Source: CAWBRT01 sp050015355 (GTDB taxonomy: Bacteria > Acidobacteriota > Terriglobia > Terriglobales > Acidobacteriaceae). From it: DNA of 13,481 nucleotides. Below, piece by piece: positions 1 to 7,502 of the stretch. Every line of letters begins with the position of its first letter. Within the stretch, counting starts at the first letter, position 1. Position numbers and translations under genes: made by a program. The notes under the pieces are model-generated. The model saw nothing but the letters and a program-made list of their open reading frames with translations, was not told where the DNA came from and searched no databases. The stretch covers positions 1 through 13,481 of the forward strand of contig JBEKBO010000125.1 in assembly GCA_050015355.1 (NCBI GenBank), given 5' to 3'.

Positions 1-133
1 GAAATCGTACCTTTTTCATTGACCGGTTCCTTTCCGCTTGTGGCTCTGCGCTGTGGTTCCGCCAGAACTGCTAGCGTAACCCACGCATCGCGCATTGGGA
101 CCGGTCACTCCATTGTGACTAGCAACCGCATTT

Positions 134-625
134 TTGTCGGGTAAGAGCGACATCCCAGGTGCTGGTGAATGCAAAGCACTGGCACCGCTCCTTATCCTGA
201 GATTTGGAGACAAGCGGTCCCTTCCCCCGCTGAAGCGATGCTTCGACGATGAAAAATCTGCGGTTTCGGCTCCCCTTCTTCGGGCCGCTGCCGTGGTCTA
301 TTCAAGCTACGGAGACACAGCATTTGCCGAGGTTCGAAGATCTGCTAGCAGGTTATTGCGCAATCACCTGGCCGATGTAGTGAGGTTGGTCGAGCGCATA
401 CGAAAATACCCTGACGTTCCCATACGCTACAAGGCTCGACTGAGACCGCGGTATGATTCAGTGGCAGGAACGCAATACGTGGATATGAGGGCTTTGCTGA
501 CAGTGAGGCTACTACGGTTGTCAAGGGCTCCGCAGGTTATCAGATGGGTTACTGAATGGAAAGCCAACGTTCTTTTGCAACGCATTTCAGCATATGATCG
601 CCGCTTAGTGGACAGGTTGCTCTAG
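134..625 (+). CDS. Orphan helical protein, probably the C-terminal remnant of a larger gene
   Basis: I do not recognise this 163-residue protein with confidence. The only in-frame initiator near its 5' end is TTG at 134. Three stops (20-22, 77-79, 116-118) close the frame upstream, so no longer form exists in this frame. Residues about 30-90 look like paired amphipathic helices of HEAT type (around LPPLKRCFDDEK and LRRAAAVVYSSYGD-like segments). The rest is rich in Arg and Leu, with a basic stretch near residues 95-110 (YKARLRPRYD) and a compact helical end. From memory the tail recalls C-terminal parts of some reverse-transcriptase-like proteins, but no catalytic motif is present, so I do not assign that. 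Codon use is visibly less GC-rich than in the genes from 2500 onward. No clear Shine-Dalgarno precedes the TTG. It converges on the TonB-domain gene, leaving 83 bases between the stops. It is either a degraded 3' end or a small free-standing gene. Confidence 0.45.
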   Translation: MSGKSDIPGAGECKALAPLLILRFGDKRSLPPLKRCFDDEKSAVSAPLLRAAAVVYSSYGDTAFAEVRRSASRLLRNHLADVVRLVERIRKYPDVPIRYKARLRPRYDSVAGTQYVDMRALLTVRLLRLSRAPQVIRWVTEWKANVLLQRISAYDRRLVDRLL

Positions 626-708
626 CCAGTAAGATCGGGTGGGGCGGTTCTTGGTCCCCGATGCAGAATTGGGTCTGAATCACGGACAAACCGATAAAGG
701 TCAGCCGC

Positions 709-1737
709 TCACGACAACTGAAAAACGATATGAACCGTGGCGGTTATATCTACGGCTTGGCCTCCCCGCTGAGCGGGTGAAAAACGAATACCCTCGGCCG
801 CCCGCACGGCCGCTTCATCCAGACCGTGGCCCAGGCCGCGCACTACGCGCAGTACCTGGACACAGCCGTTGGAAGTAAATACAACCTGCAGCAGGACTTC
901 CCCTTCCACGCCCAACTCGCGAGCCTCGCGCGTGTATAAGGGGCTAGGTTTCTCGCGGATAGCAACCGGCACTACGGTCGGCTGCGGTAGCGGCGCCGGC
1001 CTCTTGATCTCAGGCTCAGGGGCCCTTACTCCAAAACTCGTGGCCAGGACGCGACCCCGGGGGACCGGGCGTGCATCAGTCACCACTCCGTTGCCAAATC
1101 CTGCGTTGGGAATTACCCCACGCAGACCTCTCGCGCCTCCGCTGCCATTGCCATAGCCGGGGCCGGCAGGAAGATCAAAGCTCCCAATCGCGGCGATTTG
1201 TACCTTGCCGGAATGCGCCTGAACACTGCCCGCAACACCGTTGAAATCGCCGAACCCGCCGGTCTGAACTTTTTTGGACGCCATCTTCGGCAGGGTTGGT
1301 GTAGCCGAGCTGCCAAAATCGATGGCGCGCACTTGGCGCTGCACTGGTGGCGGTTCTTGCTGAGCTGGTACGACTTCTCTCGGCTCCGGCCTGGGTTGAA
1401 TTGGAGTCTCGGTTGCGACCTCCACGCTGGGCTCGGCAACAGGGGCGGACGGCACGGGAGCTGCAACGCGGGGCCGGACCGTTACCAGCCGATGCGCGAG
1501 TTTGGGCGCCTCCGCAAGAGTCTCCGTAGCAGGCTGCTGCCACTCAATACGCACACGCGGTGCTGTCAGCTCCATGTAAGCAAACTGTTTTTGGACCACG
1601 CGCGGTGCGCTGGCGGCGAGCGTCCAGAGAATAACTATGGCGGTAGACTGCAGGCCGAAGCCGATGGCGAACGCTCCCGAACGATGCCTCGGTTGGGGCA
1701 ACGGGGAAAACATGATCGTCGCGTTAGCCCAGTTCAT
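709..1737 (-). CDS. TonB C-terminal domain protein (envelope energy-transducer-like)
   Basis: This 342-residue protein has the TonB architecture: a short cytoplasmic N-terminus, one membrane segment at about residues 22-45 (GFGLQSTAIVILWTLAAS), a periplasmic Pro/Glu/Val-rich linker at about 75-140, a Gly-rich stretch (GPGYGNGSGGARGLRG) at about 190-210, and a TonB C-terminal domain over the last ~85 residues. That domain carries the expected REKPSPLYTREARELGVEGEVLL and the DEAAVRAAEGIRFSPA segment. Proteins of this type couple inner-membrane proton-motive force to outer-membrane receptors, or act in envelope partner binding. No ExbB, ExbD or receptor gene is nearby, so the partner is unknown. 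I chose ATG 1737; TTG at 1779 and ATG at 1713 are alternatives, and none has a strong Shine-Dalgarno. The gene appears to be monocistronic. Confidence 0.85.
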   Translation of the reverse strand: MNWANATIMFSPLPQPRHRSGAFAIGFGLQSTAIVILWTLAASAPRVVQKQFAYMELTAPRVRIEWQQPATETLAEAPKLAHRLVTVRPRVAAPVPSAPVAEPSVEVATETPIQPRPEPREVVPAQQEPPPVQRQVRAIDFGSSATPTLPKMASKKVQTGGFGDFNGVAGSVQAHSGKVQIAAIGSFDLPAGPGYGNGSGGARGLRGVIPNAGFGNGVVTDARPVPRGRVLATSFGVRAPEPEIKRPAPLPQPTVVPVAIREKPSPLYTREARELGVEGEVLLQVVFTSNGCVQVLRVVRGLGHGLDEAAVRAAEGIRFSPAQRGGQAVDITATVHIVFQLS

Positions 1738-1821
1738 GTCCGATTCTCGCAGCTCTTGCAGACCCCGATTGGTGCGCAAAGAACTTAATTCCGGGTGGCT
1801 GATTGATCATGTAGAGCACGA

Positions 1822-1851
1822 ATCATGCCATTCTCTCTACCGCGCCGTCAA
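1822..1851 (-). promoter_or_regulatory. Candidate sigma70-type promoter for the TonB-domain gene
   Basis: On the minus strand TTGACG (1851-1846) is followed after 18 bases by CATGAT (1827-1822). The -35 matches consensus at five of six positions and the -10 at four of six. Transcription would start near 1815, giving a leader of about 78 bases before ATG 1737. This rests on sequence match only. Confidence 0.35.
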
Positions 1852-2026
1852 TATGTATGTACTTTAGTATTAGCACTTAGGTTCAGTAATGGGACAGCGC
1901 GAGACTCGCCGCCGCCGATTGGAAGTTCTGTTCCCATTCCAGGTGTGCAAAAACGTGCACACACACTCTGCGGTGGGCTGAAAAACCCTGACGTAGTGCG
2001 ACTTCCTGCGGAAACCCCTCGTTGTG

Positions 2027-2365
2027 CTATGCCCCGAAACGACTGCGAATCTTCGCCGAGACTATCGCCAGAATTAGCATTTCGCCAAAGCCCACGGCGA
2101 TTGCCGGGCTGAGGTTCGAAAAGGGGAGAAATGTGCTGAGAATTGCGACAAACACCGCATGAACCACTGCGCAAGACGCGAGCGCAATCCCGAACCAACG
2201 CCGGCGAAGTTCTCCAGATCGCGCCGCCAGTACGACGGGGGCAGACAATGCCATGGCTGTGAGAACGAAAAGCTGGCTCGGCAGAATGAGCATCCGGCTT
2301 TCCAGCCAGAGGCCGACCGAGACCACCAGCAGGCCATACGCCATGCTGTACCATTTCGCGTTCAT
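2027..2365 (-). CDS. Small four-helix integral membrane protein of unknown function
   Basis: This 112-residue protein is strongly hydrophobic, with four likely transmembrane segments at about residues 8-24, 28-48, 57-80 and 86-104. A basic cytoplasmic-type loop (ELRRRW) lies between the second and third, and the C-terminus is basic (SAKIRSRFGA). No catalytic motif is visible and I do not recognise the family. I preferred this frame over a longer overlapping minus-strand frame at 1848-2465 because only this one gives a coherent membrane topology. ATG 2365 is chosen over an in-frame TTG at 2386; neither has a good Shine-Dalgarno. It is transcribed divergently from the hydrolase gene at 2551. 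It resembles the protein at 11889 only in size and topology, with no clear sequence identity by eye. Confidence 0.6.
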   Translation of the reverse strand: MNAKWYSMAYGLLVVSVGLWLESRMLILPSQLFVLTAMALSAPVVLAARSGELRRRWFGIALASCAVVHAVFVAILSTFLPFSNLSPAIAVGFGEMLILAIVSAKIRSRFGA

Positions 2366-2450
2366 GCTGAAAGCAGCATACCGCAAGCAGCAGATCCGGA
2401 AAATCGGCTGACGCGTTGGGTACTAGCCCTTGCGAGAACCTGCGAAACCG

Positions 2451-2479
2451 TTTCGCTCTCGCCATACATGTTCTAAAAT
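2451..2479 (+). promoter_or_regulatory. Candidate promoter for the MBL-fold hydrolase gene
   Basis: A good -10 match, TAAAAT (2474-2479), lies 17 bases after a weak -35, TTTCGC (2451-2456). Transcription would begin near 2486, about 65 bases before ATG 2551. The weak -35 keeps the call tentative. Confidence 0.3.
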
Positions 2480-2538
2480 GCCCGCGTTGCTGTTGACCCT
2501 ATCTCTACCCGCGCGAATCGATCGCCGGTTGAGCTTAC

Positions 2539-2544
2539 GGAAGG
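2539..2544 (+). promoter_or_regulatory. Ribosome binding site fixing the hydrolase start
   Basis: GGAAGG sits six bases before ATG 2551. It supports that ATG over the in-frame TTG at 2545, which would overlap the site's proper spacing. Confidence 0.7.
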
Positions 2545-2550
2545 TTGACC

Positions 2551-3276
2551 ATGAAACTTCTTTTATTTGCTGCTTCCTCTCTGTTCCTTATGGTAATGAC
2601 CCAGGCGGGGCGGCCGAGCCAGATGTTCAACACCTCGGCAGGCCCGGTTAAAATCACGCCGCTATACCACGCCAGCCTGATGATCGAAGCCGGCGGCAAG
2701 GTTATCTATGTCGATCCGGCGAAACCAGCCAAGGTTTCCGGCTTACCCAAGGCGGATCTCATTCTAATTACCGACATCCACCGCGATCACATGGACCCCG
2801 ACCTGGTCGCGGCGCTGCGCCAGAGCGGAACCGAAATCTGGGCGCCGCCGGCGGTCAACGCGACTGTTCCCGCCTCGACCGTGATCTCCAATGGCGAGAC
2901 CAAGACGTGGCACGGCTGGAGCATCGAAGCCGTGCCCATGTACAACCTGGTGCGCGGCCCCGAAGCCGGAAAGCTCTATCATGACAAAGGCCGCGGCAAC
3001 GGCTACGTGCTCACTTATGGCGGCAAGCGCTTCTACTTCTCGGGCGATACCGAGCGCATCCCCGAGATGCGTGCGCTCAAGAATATCGACGTGGCTTTCC
3101 TGTGCATGAATCTGCCCTACACCATGCCGCCGGACGAGGCCGCGCTAGCGGCAAAGGATTTCCACCCGAAGGTGGTCATCCCGTACCACTACGGCAAATC
3201 CGATCTCAGCGTCTTTGAGAAAGCTCTGGCGGGAAGCGGCATCGAGGTCCGCATCTTGAACTGGTACGCGGAATAG
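2551..3276 (+). CDS. Exported metallo-beta-lactamase-fold metal-dependent hydrolase (UlaG-like)
   Basis: This 241-residue protein begins with an apparent signal peptide (MKLLLFAASSLFLMVMTQAG), so it probably acts in the periplasm or on the envelope. The rest follows the compact UlaG-like branch of the metallo-beta-lactamase fold: H40 in YHASLMIEAGGKVIYVDP, the metal motif TDIHRDHMD at residues 74-82 (D75, H77, D79, H80), the second metal-loop Asp in YFSGDTE (D166), and the C-terminal His in VIPYHYG (H213). The first His of the classical HxHxDH motif is Asp here, so the motif reads D-x-H-x-D-H. Substrate cannot be deduced. Members of this group include phosphodiesterase-like and lactonase-like enzymes and many of unknown activity. 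The gene stands alone, divergent from a small membrane protein and convergent with trmFO. Confidence 0.85.
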   Translation: MKLLLFAASSLFLMVMTQAGRPSQMFNTSAGPVKITPLYHASLMIEAGGKVIYVDPAKPAKVSGLPKADLILITDIHRDHMDPDLVAALRQSGTEIWAPPAVNATVPASTVISNGETKTWHGWSIEAVPMYNLVRGPEAGKLYHDKGRGNGYVLTYGGKRFYFSGDTERIPEMRALKNIDVAFLCMNLPYTMPPDEAALAAKDFHPKVVIPYHYGKSDLSVFEKALAGSGIEVRILNWYAE

Positions 3277-3446
3277 GTCTGGACCGGCTTCGCGGGGGCT
3301 TAGAGCGGTTCGGAGTTGATGTATCTAAATTCCAAAGAGTATGTCATGGCGACCGGAGCGCCGAGCGTCGGTGTCCGGAGCAGCCGAGCTGAGTATCCGA
3401 CATTGCATTCGATAAGCAAGAAGCTGTTCGGGCGCGGAGCCGGGGC

Positions 3447-3479
3447 CCCCATCAAACGCCGCTGTTGCGTTTGATGGGG
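3447..3479. repeat. Palindromic repeat family, copy A
   Basis: CCCCATCAAACGC (3447-3459) and GCGTTTGATGGGG (3467-3479) form a perfect 13-bp stem with a 7-base loop, preceded by GGGG at 3442-3445. It shares the pattern G-run, CCCC, variable stem, GGGG with copies at 7739, 11700 and 13108. It has no T-tract, so it is not a standard intrinsic terminator, though the RNA would be very stable between the two convergent genes. Confidence 0.8.
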
Positions 3480-3488
3480 TGGGGAGTG

Positions 3489-3530
3489 GAGCCACCCTTT
3501 GTTTTCGGCAGCAGAAACAAAAGGTGGCTC
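3489..3530. repeat. Second intergenic inverted repeat inside the MITE-like element
   Basis: GAGCCACCCTTTGTTT (3489-3504) pairs with AAACAAAAGGTGGCTC (3515-3530), leaving one mismatch in 16 pairs and a 10-base loop. It directly follows copy A and lies inside the proposed element. It is symmetric, so it could act on either transcript. Confidence 0.75.
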
Positions 3531-3590
3531 GACTTCGCTCGCCATGACAGTTTGATTTGATATGACCGATATACTTACCGCGGAACCGCT

Positions 3591-4985
3591 TTAGCTTTCC
3601 GGCGCTCCGTGCGCGGTTGCCACCAGAGACTGGATTTGCATCAGCCAGTCTTGCAATGCCGCAAGCGCGCGCGCACACACCATCTGGTGGCGCAGCTTTT
3701 TGTCGCGAATCTTTCGCCGCGTGGCTTCGTCGAGTGGCTCCAGCAGGTCGAAGGTAATGTTGGCCGGCTGAAAGTTACGGGCTTCGGCATGGCAGATGTA
3801 ATGCACCAGCGAGCCCATTGCGGTTGGGCGCGGCGCCGCGACCGGTTGCTGGCCCGCAGCCAGGGCGGCGGCGGCGATTCCGGCGAGCTGTCCGGTGGCA
3901 ATCGATTCGACGTACCCCTCGACCCCGGAAATCTGCCCAGCGAACAGCACGCGCGGGTGCCGCTTCATCTGCAGAGTGGGCAGAAGCAGAGCAGGCGCAT
4001 TGATGTAGGTGTTGCGATGGATCTGCCCGTAGCGCAGGAAGCGCGCGTTCTCCAGACCGGGGATCAGCCGCAGCACGCGGGCCTGCTCGCCGAAGCGAAG
4101 ATGGTTCTGGAAACCGACTAGATTGTAAGAATCGGCGCGCAGATTCTCCTGCCTGAGCTGGACCACCGCGTAGGGCATTTTGCCGCTGCGCGGATCGCGC
4201 AATCCGACCGGCTTCATCGGCCCGAAGCGCAGCGTATCCCGGCCTCGCCGCGCGATCTCCTCGATGGGCAGGCAGCCTTCGAAGTAGTTGAGTTCGGGGC
4301 CCCCGACGGTCTCCCACTCGGGAGCGTCCACGGTTTGCGCCGCGATCAGCCCATCGAGGAAGCGGTTGTATTCTTCCTCGTTCATCGGACAGTTGATGTA
4401 ATCCGCCGAACCTTTGTCATAGCGCGCTGCCCGATAGACTTTTTCCTCATCGATCGAATCCGCTTCCACAATCGGGCTGATGGAATCGTAGAAGAACAAG
4501 CGTGCCGCGCCGCCGCCCGCCGTGGTCTCCTCTGCGGCGAGCCGTTCGATCTCGCGGGCCAGTGCATCGCTGGTCAGCGGCCCCGAGGCGACGATGGTGA
4601 TCGCCGAATCTTCCTCGATGGCGGTGACTTCCTCGCGGTGAACGGTGATGAGCGGTTCTCGCTCGATGGCCTCCGTCGCCGCGCGAGCAAAAGCCAGCCT
4701 GTCAACCGCCAGTGCGTGCCCGGCGGGAACGGCGGTTTGACGTGCGAGTTCCATCAGCAGCGATCCGGCTCGCCGCATCTCCTCTTTAAGCAGCCACGGC
4801 GCGCTGTTTTCCGAGTCGGACTTGAGCGAGTTCGAACAGACAAGTTCGGCGAAGTCGCCGGTTTCGTGAGCCGGAGTCCGCCGCGCCGGCCGCATCTCAA
4901 ACAGCTCGACGGCAACGCCGCGCCGGGCGCACTGCCACGCCGCCTCCGGGCCAGCCAGGCCGCCCCCAATAATTTTGACGGTCAT
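3591..4985 (-). CDS. trmFO: Methylenetetrahydrofolate--tRNA-(uracil-54-C5)-methyltransferase TrmFO
   Basis: This 464-residue flavoprotein matches TrmFO along its whole length. TrmFO makes 5-methyluridine at position 54 of the tRNA T-loop using 5,10-methylene-THF as carbon source and reduced FAD. The N-terminal dinucleotide-binding motif GGGLAGPEAA covers residues 7-16. The conserved FAELVCSNSLKS includes C50, equivalent to one of the two functional Cys residues of the family. C238 in NYFEGCLPIEE matches the second, the catalytic Cys that carries the FAD-methylene adduct. Further signatures are RFGPMKPVGL and the C-terminal FAD-binding stretch LFAGQISGVEGYVESIATGQLAG. The length is slightly above the usual ~435-450. 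It starts at ATG 4985 without a clear Shine-Dalgarno, 63 bases after the GNAT stop, so co-transcription with that gene is plausible. It ends against the MITE-like element. Confidence 0.96.
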   Translation of the reverse strand: MTVKIIGGGLAGPEAAWQCARRGVAVELFEMRPARRTPAHETGDFAELVCSNSLKSDSENSAPWLLKEEMRRAGSLLMELARQTAVPAGHALAVDRLAFARAATEAIEREPLITVHREEVTAIEEDSAITIVASGPLTSDALAREIERLAAEETTAGGGAARLFFYDSISPIVEADSIDEEKVYRAARYDKGSADYINCPMNEEEYNRFLDGLIAAQTVDAPEWETVGGPELNYFEGCLPIEEIARRGRDTLRFGPMKPVGLRDPRSGKMPYAVVQLRQENLRADSYNLVGFQNHLRFGEQARVLRLIPGLENARFLRYGQIHRNTYINAPALLLPTLQMKRHPRVLFAGQISGVEGYVESIATGQLAGIAAAALAAGQQPVAAPRPTAMGSLVHYICHAEARNFQPANITFDLLEPLDEATRRKIRDKKLRHQMVCARALAALQDWLMQIQSLVATAHGAPES

Positions 4986-5048
4986 ACCGCGACCCGCGCG
5001 GGCGAAGCAATCGGCTGTGCCGGGCCGCCGCCGTTAATTCGTACCCGC

Positions 5049-5552
5049 TCAGTCATGCGACTCCGCCGTCGGCTGGCCCTGGGACGCCATGTTCGCCAGT
5101 GCGGCGTCCTCGACTCGCATGGTCAGCCACTCGCTCATCAGCTTTGCCCCCAGCGATTTATAGAACTCGATGGACGGCGTATTCCAGTCCAGCACCTGCC
5201 AGACGTAGCGGCCGCAATTTTCGCGTACGGCAACCTGCGCCAGGTGCAACAGCAGCGCCCGGCCGATGCCCTTGCCGCGAAATTCCGGATTGACGAAAAG
5301 GTCTTCCAGAAATATTCCCGGGCGGCCCTGGAATGTCGAGTAGTTGTAAAAGTAGAGGGCAAACCCCACGGGCGCTCGGTCCCACTCGGCAATCACGCAG
5401 CGGAACTTGGGTTCAGCGCCGAAGCCGTCGCGCAGCAGATCCTGCTCGGTCGCAACCATGGACCGGGACAGATGCTCGTACTCGGCCAGGGCCCGTATAA
5501 AGGTCAGTATAAGCGCAACGTCGTTCGCTTCGGCACGGCGGATGTTCAACAT
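5049..5552 (-). CDS. GNAT N-acetyltransferase of the SSAT (spermidine/spermine, thialysine) type
   Basis: This 167-residue protein is a single GNAT domain that lines up well with spermidine/spermine and thialysine N1-acetyltransferases: FIRALAEYEHL near residue 18, TEQDLLRDGFG at 35-45, VGFALYFYNYSTFQG at 62-76, the strand FLEDLFV at 81-87, the acetyl-CoA pyrophosphate loop RGKGIG at 92-97, and WNTPSIEFYKSLGA at 123-136 with the presumed catalytic Tyr131. It would move acetyl from acetyl-CoA to a primary amine; the real substrate (polyamine, thialysine, other) cannot be told from sequence. I chose ATG 5552 over TTG 5621 because the family match begins there and GTGAG lies upstream. TACACT at 5606-5601 could be its -10. 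trmFO follows after 63 bases. Confidence 0.88.
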   Translation of the reverse strand: MLNIRRAEANDVALILTFIRALAEYEHLSRSMVATEQDLLRDGFGAEPKFRCVIAEWDRAPVGFALYFYNYSTFQGRPGIFLEDLFVNPEFRGKGIGRALLLHLAQVAVRENCGRYVWQVLDWNTPSIEFYKSLGAKLMSEWLTMRVEDAALANMASQGQPTAESHD

Positions 5553-5614
5553 GCGGATCTCACGTTCAAAGGCATTTCGGCTGCCCGGGGTGTTTGCATC
5601 AGTGTATCGCCAGT

Positions 5615-5647
5615 GAAACAAGAAAGCTCCGGCATCAAGGCCGGAGC
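5615..5647 (-). terminator. Intrinsic terminator of the acyl-CoA synthetase gene
   Basis: On the minus strand GCTCCGGC and GCCGGAGC (5647-5640 and 5633-5626) form a perfect 8-bp GC-rich stem with a 6-base loop, followed by TTTCTTGTTTC. It lies about 60 bases after the synthetase stop and before the GNAT start, so it separates these two same-strand genes. Confidence 0.8.
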
Positions 5648-5705
5648 ATTGAGTTACTTCGGAGAAAGAGGGTCGAACTCAGTCAAATGCGAACGCCGCG
5701 GTGGA

Positions 5706-7418
5706 CTACCCTACCCTCGCCCTCGCCACAGCGACATTCAGTTCGTCGACGTACATCTCGCGCATGCGGAACTTCTGTACCTTGCCGCTTATCGTGATGG
5801 GGAAGGAATCGACAAACCTGACTAGGCGCGGAATCTTGAAATCGGCGATTTCACCCTTGCAGAACTTCTTCACCGCCTCAGGCGTCAGCTCGTGGCCCTT
5901 CCTCAGGATGATCCAGGCCATCACCTGCTCGCCGAACTTGGCGTCGGGAACGCCTACCACCTGCACGTCGGCAATCGCCGGGCAGGTATGCAGGAACTCC
6001 TCGATCTCGCGTGGATAGATGTTTTCGCCTCCGCGGATGATCATCTCCTTGATGCGGCCGGTAATGCGCACGTAGCCGTCTTTGTCCATGGTGGCCAAGT
6101 CGCCGGTGCGCAGCCAGCCGTCGGCATCGATGGTTTCGGCCGTCGCCTTCGGGTTGTTGTAGTAGCCCTGCATAACCAGATAGCCGCGGGTGCAGAGTTC
6201 GCCGTTACTTCCGCGCGGCACAATCCTGCCGGTCTTGACGTCGACGATCTTGACCTCTGTGTGGGGCAGCAACCGGCCCACCGTCGTAACCCGGCGCTCC
6301 AGCGAGTCATCGGTACGGGTCTGGGTTATCACCGGCGAAGCCTCGGTCAGCCCGTAGGCGATGGTCAGCTCGTAAAGGTGCATGACCTCCGTAACCTGGC
6401 GCATGAGCTCGATCGGGCAGGATGAACCGGCCATGATGCCGGTGCGCAGCGAAGTGAGATCGAAGTCCCTGAATTGCGGATGCTCAAGCTCGGCAATGAA
6501 CATGGTCGGCACGCCGTAGAGCGCCGTGCAGCGCTCAGCCTCGACCGTGCGCAGTGTCTCCAGAGGATCGAAAAAATCGGCGGGAATCACCATGGTCGAG
6601 CCGTGCATGACGCAGTTCAGGTTGCCCAACACCATGCCAAAGCAGTGGTAGAACGGCACCGGAATGCACACCCTGTCCTGCTCGGTCAGCTTCATGCAGT
6701 CGCCGATCAGCATGCCATTATTGACTACGTTGAAATGGGTGAGCGTCGCGCCTTTGGGGAAACCCGTGGTGCCCGACGTGTACTGGATGTTGATCGCATC
6801 CCGCGGCGACAGCGTGGCTTCGCGCGCCCGCAGTTGCTCGGTTGAAACTTGTTCGCCCATGGCCAGTAGCTGCTTCCAGCTCAGCATTGCCGAAGGCGCG
6901 GGTTCGCCGCAGAAGACTACGTTCTTCAGGTGCGGCAAACGCTGGGACGAGAAATCTCCGGGAGGGTTAGTGCGCGATTCCGGAGCGACGCTGAACAGCG
7001 TCTCGACGTAATCGCAGTCGCGAAAGCCGCTAATCAGCAGAAGCGTCTGGCACTCCGACTGCCGGAGCGCGTATTCCAACTCGTGAGCCCTATAGCGCGG
7101 GTTCAGGTTGACCAGAATGGCGCCGATTTTGGCGGTGGCAAACTGCGCCAGCACCCATTCAGTGCAGTTGGTGGCCCACATACCCACCCTTTGGCCTTTT
7201 TCGACGCCCAGCCCCATCAAACCGCGCGAGAGTTTTTCCACCTCATGGCGAAGCTGCCTCCAGGTAAACCGTTCGCCGGTGTGCCGCATCACGAGCGCAA
7301 GGCCGTCGGGAAAGCGTTCGGAGGCGCGATCAAGCGCCTGGCCGATGCAGATGTTCAACAACTCAGTACTATCGGGACCTTTCGAATAGCTGGCGGTAGG
7401 TTCGTGGAAGGAGTTCAA
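5706..7418 (-). CDS. AMP-binding fatty acyl-CoA synthetase (FadD-like)
   Basis: This protein of 570 residues, counted from TTG 7418, is an ANL-superfamily acyl-CoA synthetase that activates a carboxylic acid with ATP and joins it to CoA. The phosphate-binding loop YTSGTTGFPKG is at residues 213-223, followed by the VPFYHCFGMVLGN region, the YGLTEASPV adenine/acyl motif, GWLRTGDLATMDKDGYVRITGR with ribose-binding Asp440, the hinge region GRIKEMIIRGGENIYP, and ISGKVQK with catalytic Lys546. Closest in style are medium/long-chain fatty acyl-CoA ligases; chain length cannot be judged. The frame continues to ATG 7556, but the extra 46 residues are unlike the family and lie upstream of the candidate promoter. 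TTG 7418 has a well-placed GAGGG, so I chose it. The gene is transcribed alone, with a terminator at 5615-5647. Confidence 0.92.
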   Translation of the reverse strand: MNSFHEPTASYSKGPDSTELLNICIGQALDRASERFPDGLALVMRHTGERFTWRQLRHEVEKLSRGLMGLGVEKGQRVGMWATNCTEWVLAQFATAKIGAILVNLNPRYRAHELEYALRQSECQTLLLISGFRDCDYVETLFSVAPESRTNPPGDFSSQRLPHLKNVVFCGEPAPSAMLSWKQLLAMGEQVSTEQLRAREATLSPRDAINIQYTSGTTGFPKGATLTHFNVVNNGMLIGDCMKLTEQDRVCIPVPFYHCFGMVLGNLNCVMHGSTMVIPADFFDPLETLRTVEAERCTALYGVPTMFIAELEHPQFRDFDLTSLRTGIMAGSSCPIELMRQVTEVMHLYELTIAYGLTEASPVITQTRTDDSLERRVTTVGRLLPHTEVKIVDVKTGRIVPRGSNGELCTRGYLVMQGYYNNPKATAETIDADGWLRTGDLATMDKDGYVRITGRIKEMIIRGGENIYPREIEEFLHTCPAIADVQVVGVPDAKFGEQVMAWIILRKGHELTPEAVKKFCKGEIADFKIPRLVRFVDSFPITISGKVQKFRMREMYVDELNVAVARARVG

Positions 7419-7425
7419 GTTAGAG

Positions 7426-7431
7426 CCCTCT
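7426..7431 (-). promoter_or_regulatory. Ribosome binding site supporting the TTG start at 7418
   Basis: AGAGGG on the minus strand lies seven bases before TTG 7418. It supports a TTG start rather than the far upstream ATG 7556. Confidence 0.6.
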
Positions 7432-7473
7432 TTTGCCGTATGAATAAGGAAGAAAATGACAACCCGAATCTCC

Positions 7474-7502
7474 CTTATCGGGCTCTGGAAAACATTAGTC
7501 AA
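7474..7502 (-). promoter_or_regulatory. Candidate promoter of the acyl-CoA synthetase gene
   Basis: On the minus strand TTGACT (7502-7497) and GATAAG (7479-7474) are 17 bases apart, with an AT-rich stretch just upstream (7500-7535). Transcription would start near 7467, which gives a leader of about 50 bases to TTG 7418 and excludes ATG 7556 as the start on this transcript. Confidence 0.45.

Larger units (their letters stand above)
3304..3590. mobile_element. Probable MITE-like element with imperfect terminal inverted repeats
   Basis: The ends are related as inverted repeats. AGCGGTTC at 3304-3311 is matched by GAACCGCT at 3583-3590. Farther in, TGTCATGGCGA at 3342-3352 is matched by TCGCCATGACA at 3539-3549. 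The blocks are 38 and 41 bases apart on the two sides, with partial similarity between them (a GTAT-TC block). This gives imperfect terminal inverted repeats of about 50 bases around a ~290-base element without a coding region. Two internal palindromes (3447-3479 and 3489-3530) add secondary structure. The element fills almost all the space between the hydrolase stop and the trmFO stop, and its right end touches the trmFO stop codon. No transposase or clear target duplication is visible. Confidence 0.5.

Noticed and set aside
1..144. Frame-one run of 47 codons open from the left edge to a stop at 142-144
   Set aside because: Too short to judge and without recognisable sequence; it could be the end of a gene outside the window but I cannot support it.
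1848..2465. A 205-codon minus-strand frame overlapping the small membrane protein
   Set aside because: Its translation is irregular and Arg/Ser-rich, while the overlapping frame gives a clean four-helix membrane protein.
3281..3300. GC-rich stretch after the hydrolase stop as a terminator
   Set aside because: No stable stem and no T-run; the palindromes at 3447 and 3489 are stronger candidates for transcript ends.
4335..5825. A 496-codon open frame on the plus strand
   Set aside because: It spans antisense across trmFO, the GNAT gene and their spacer, and shows no family pattern.
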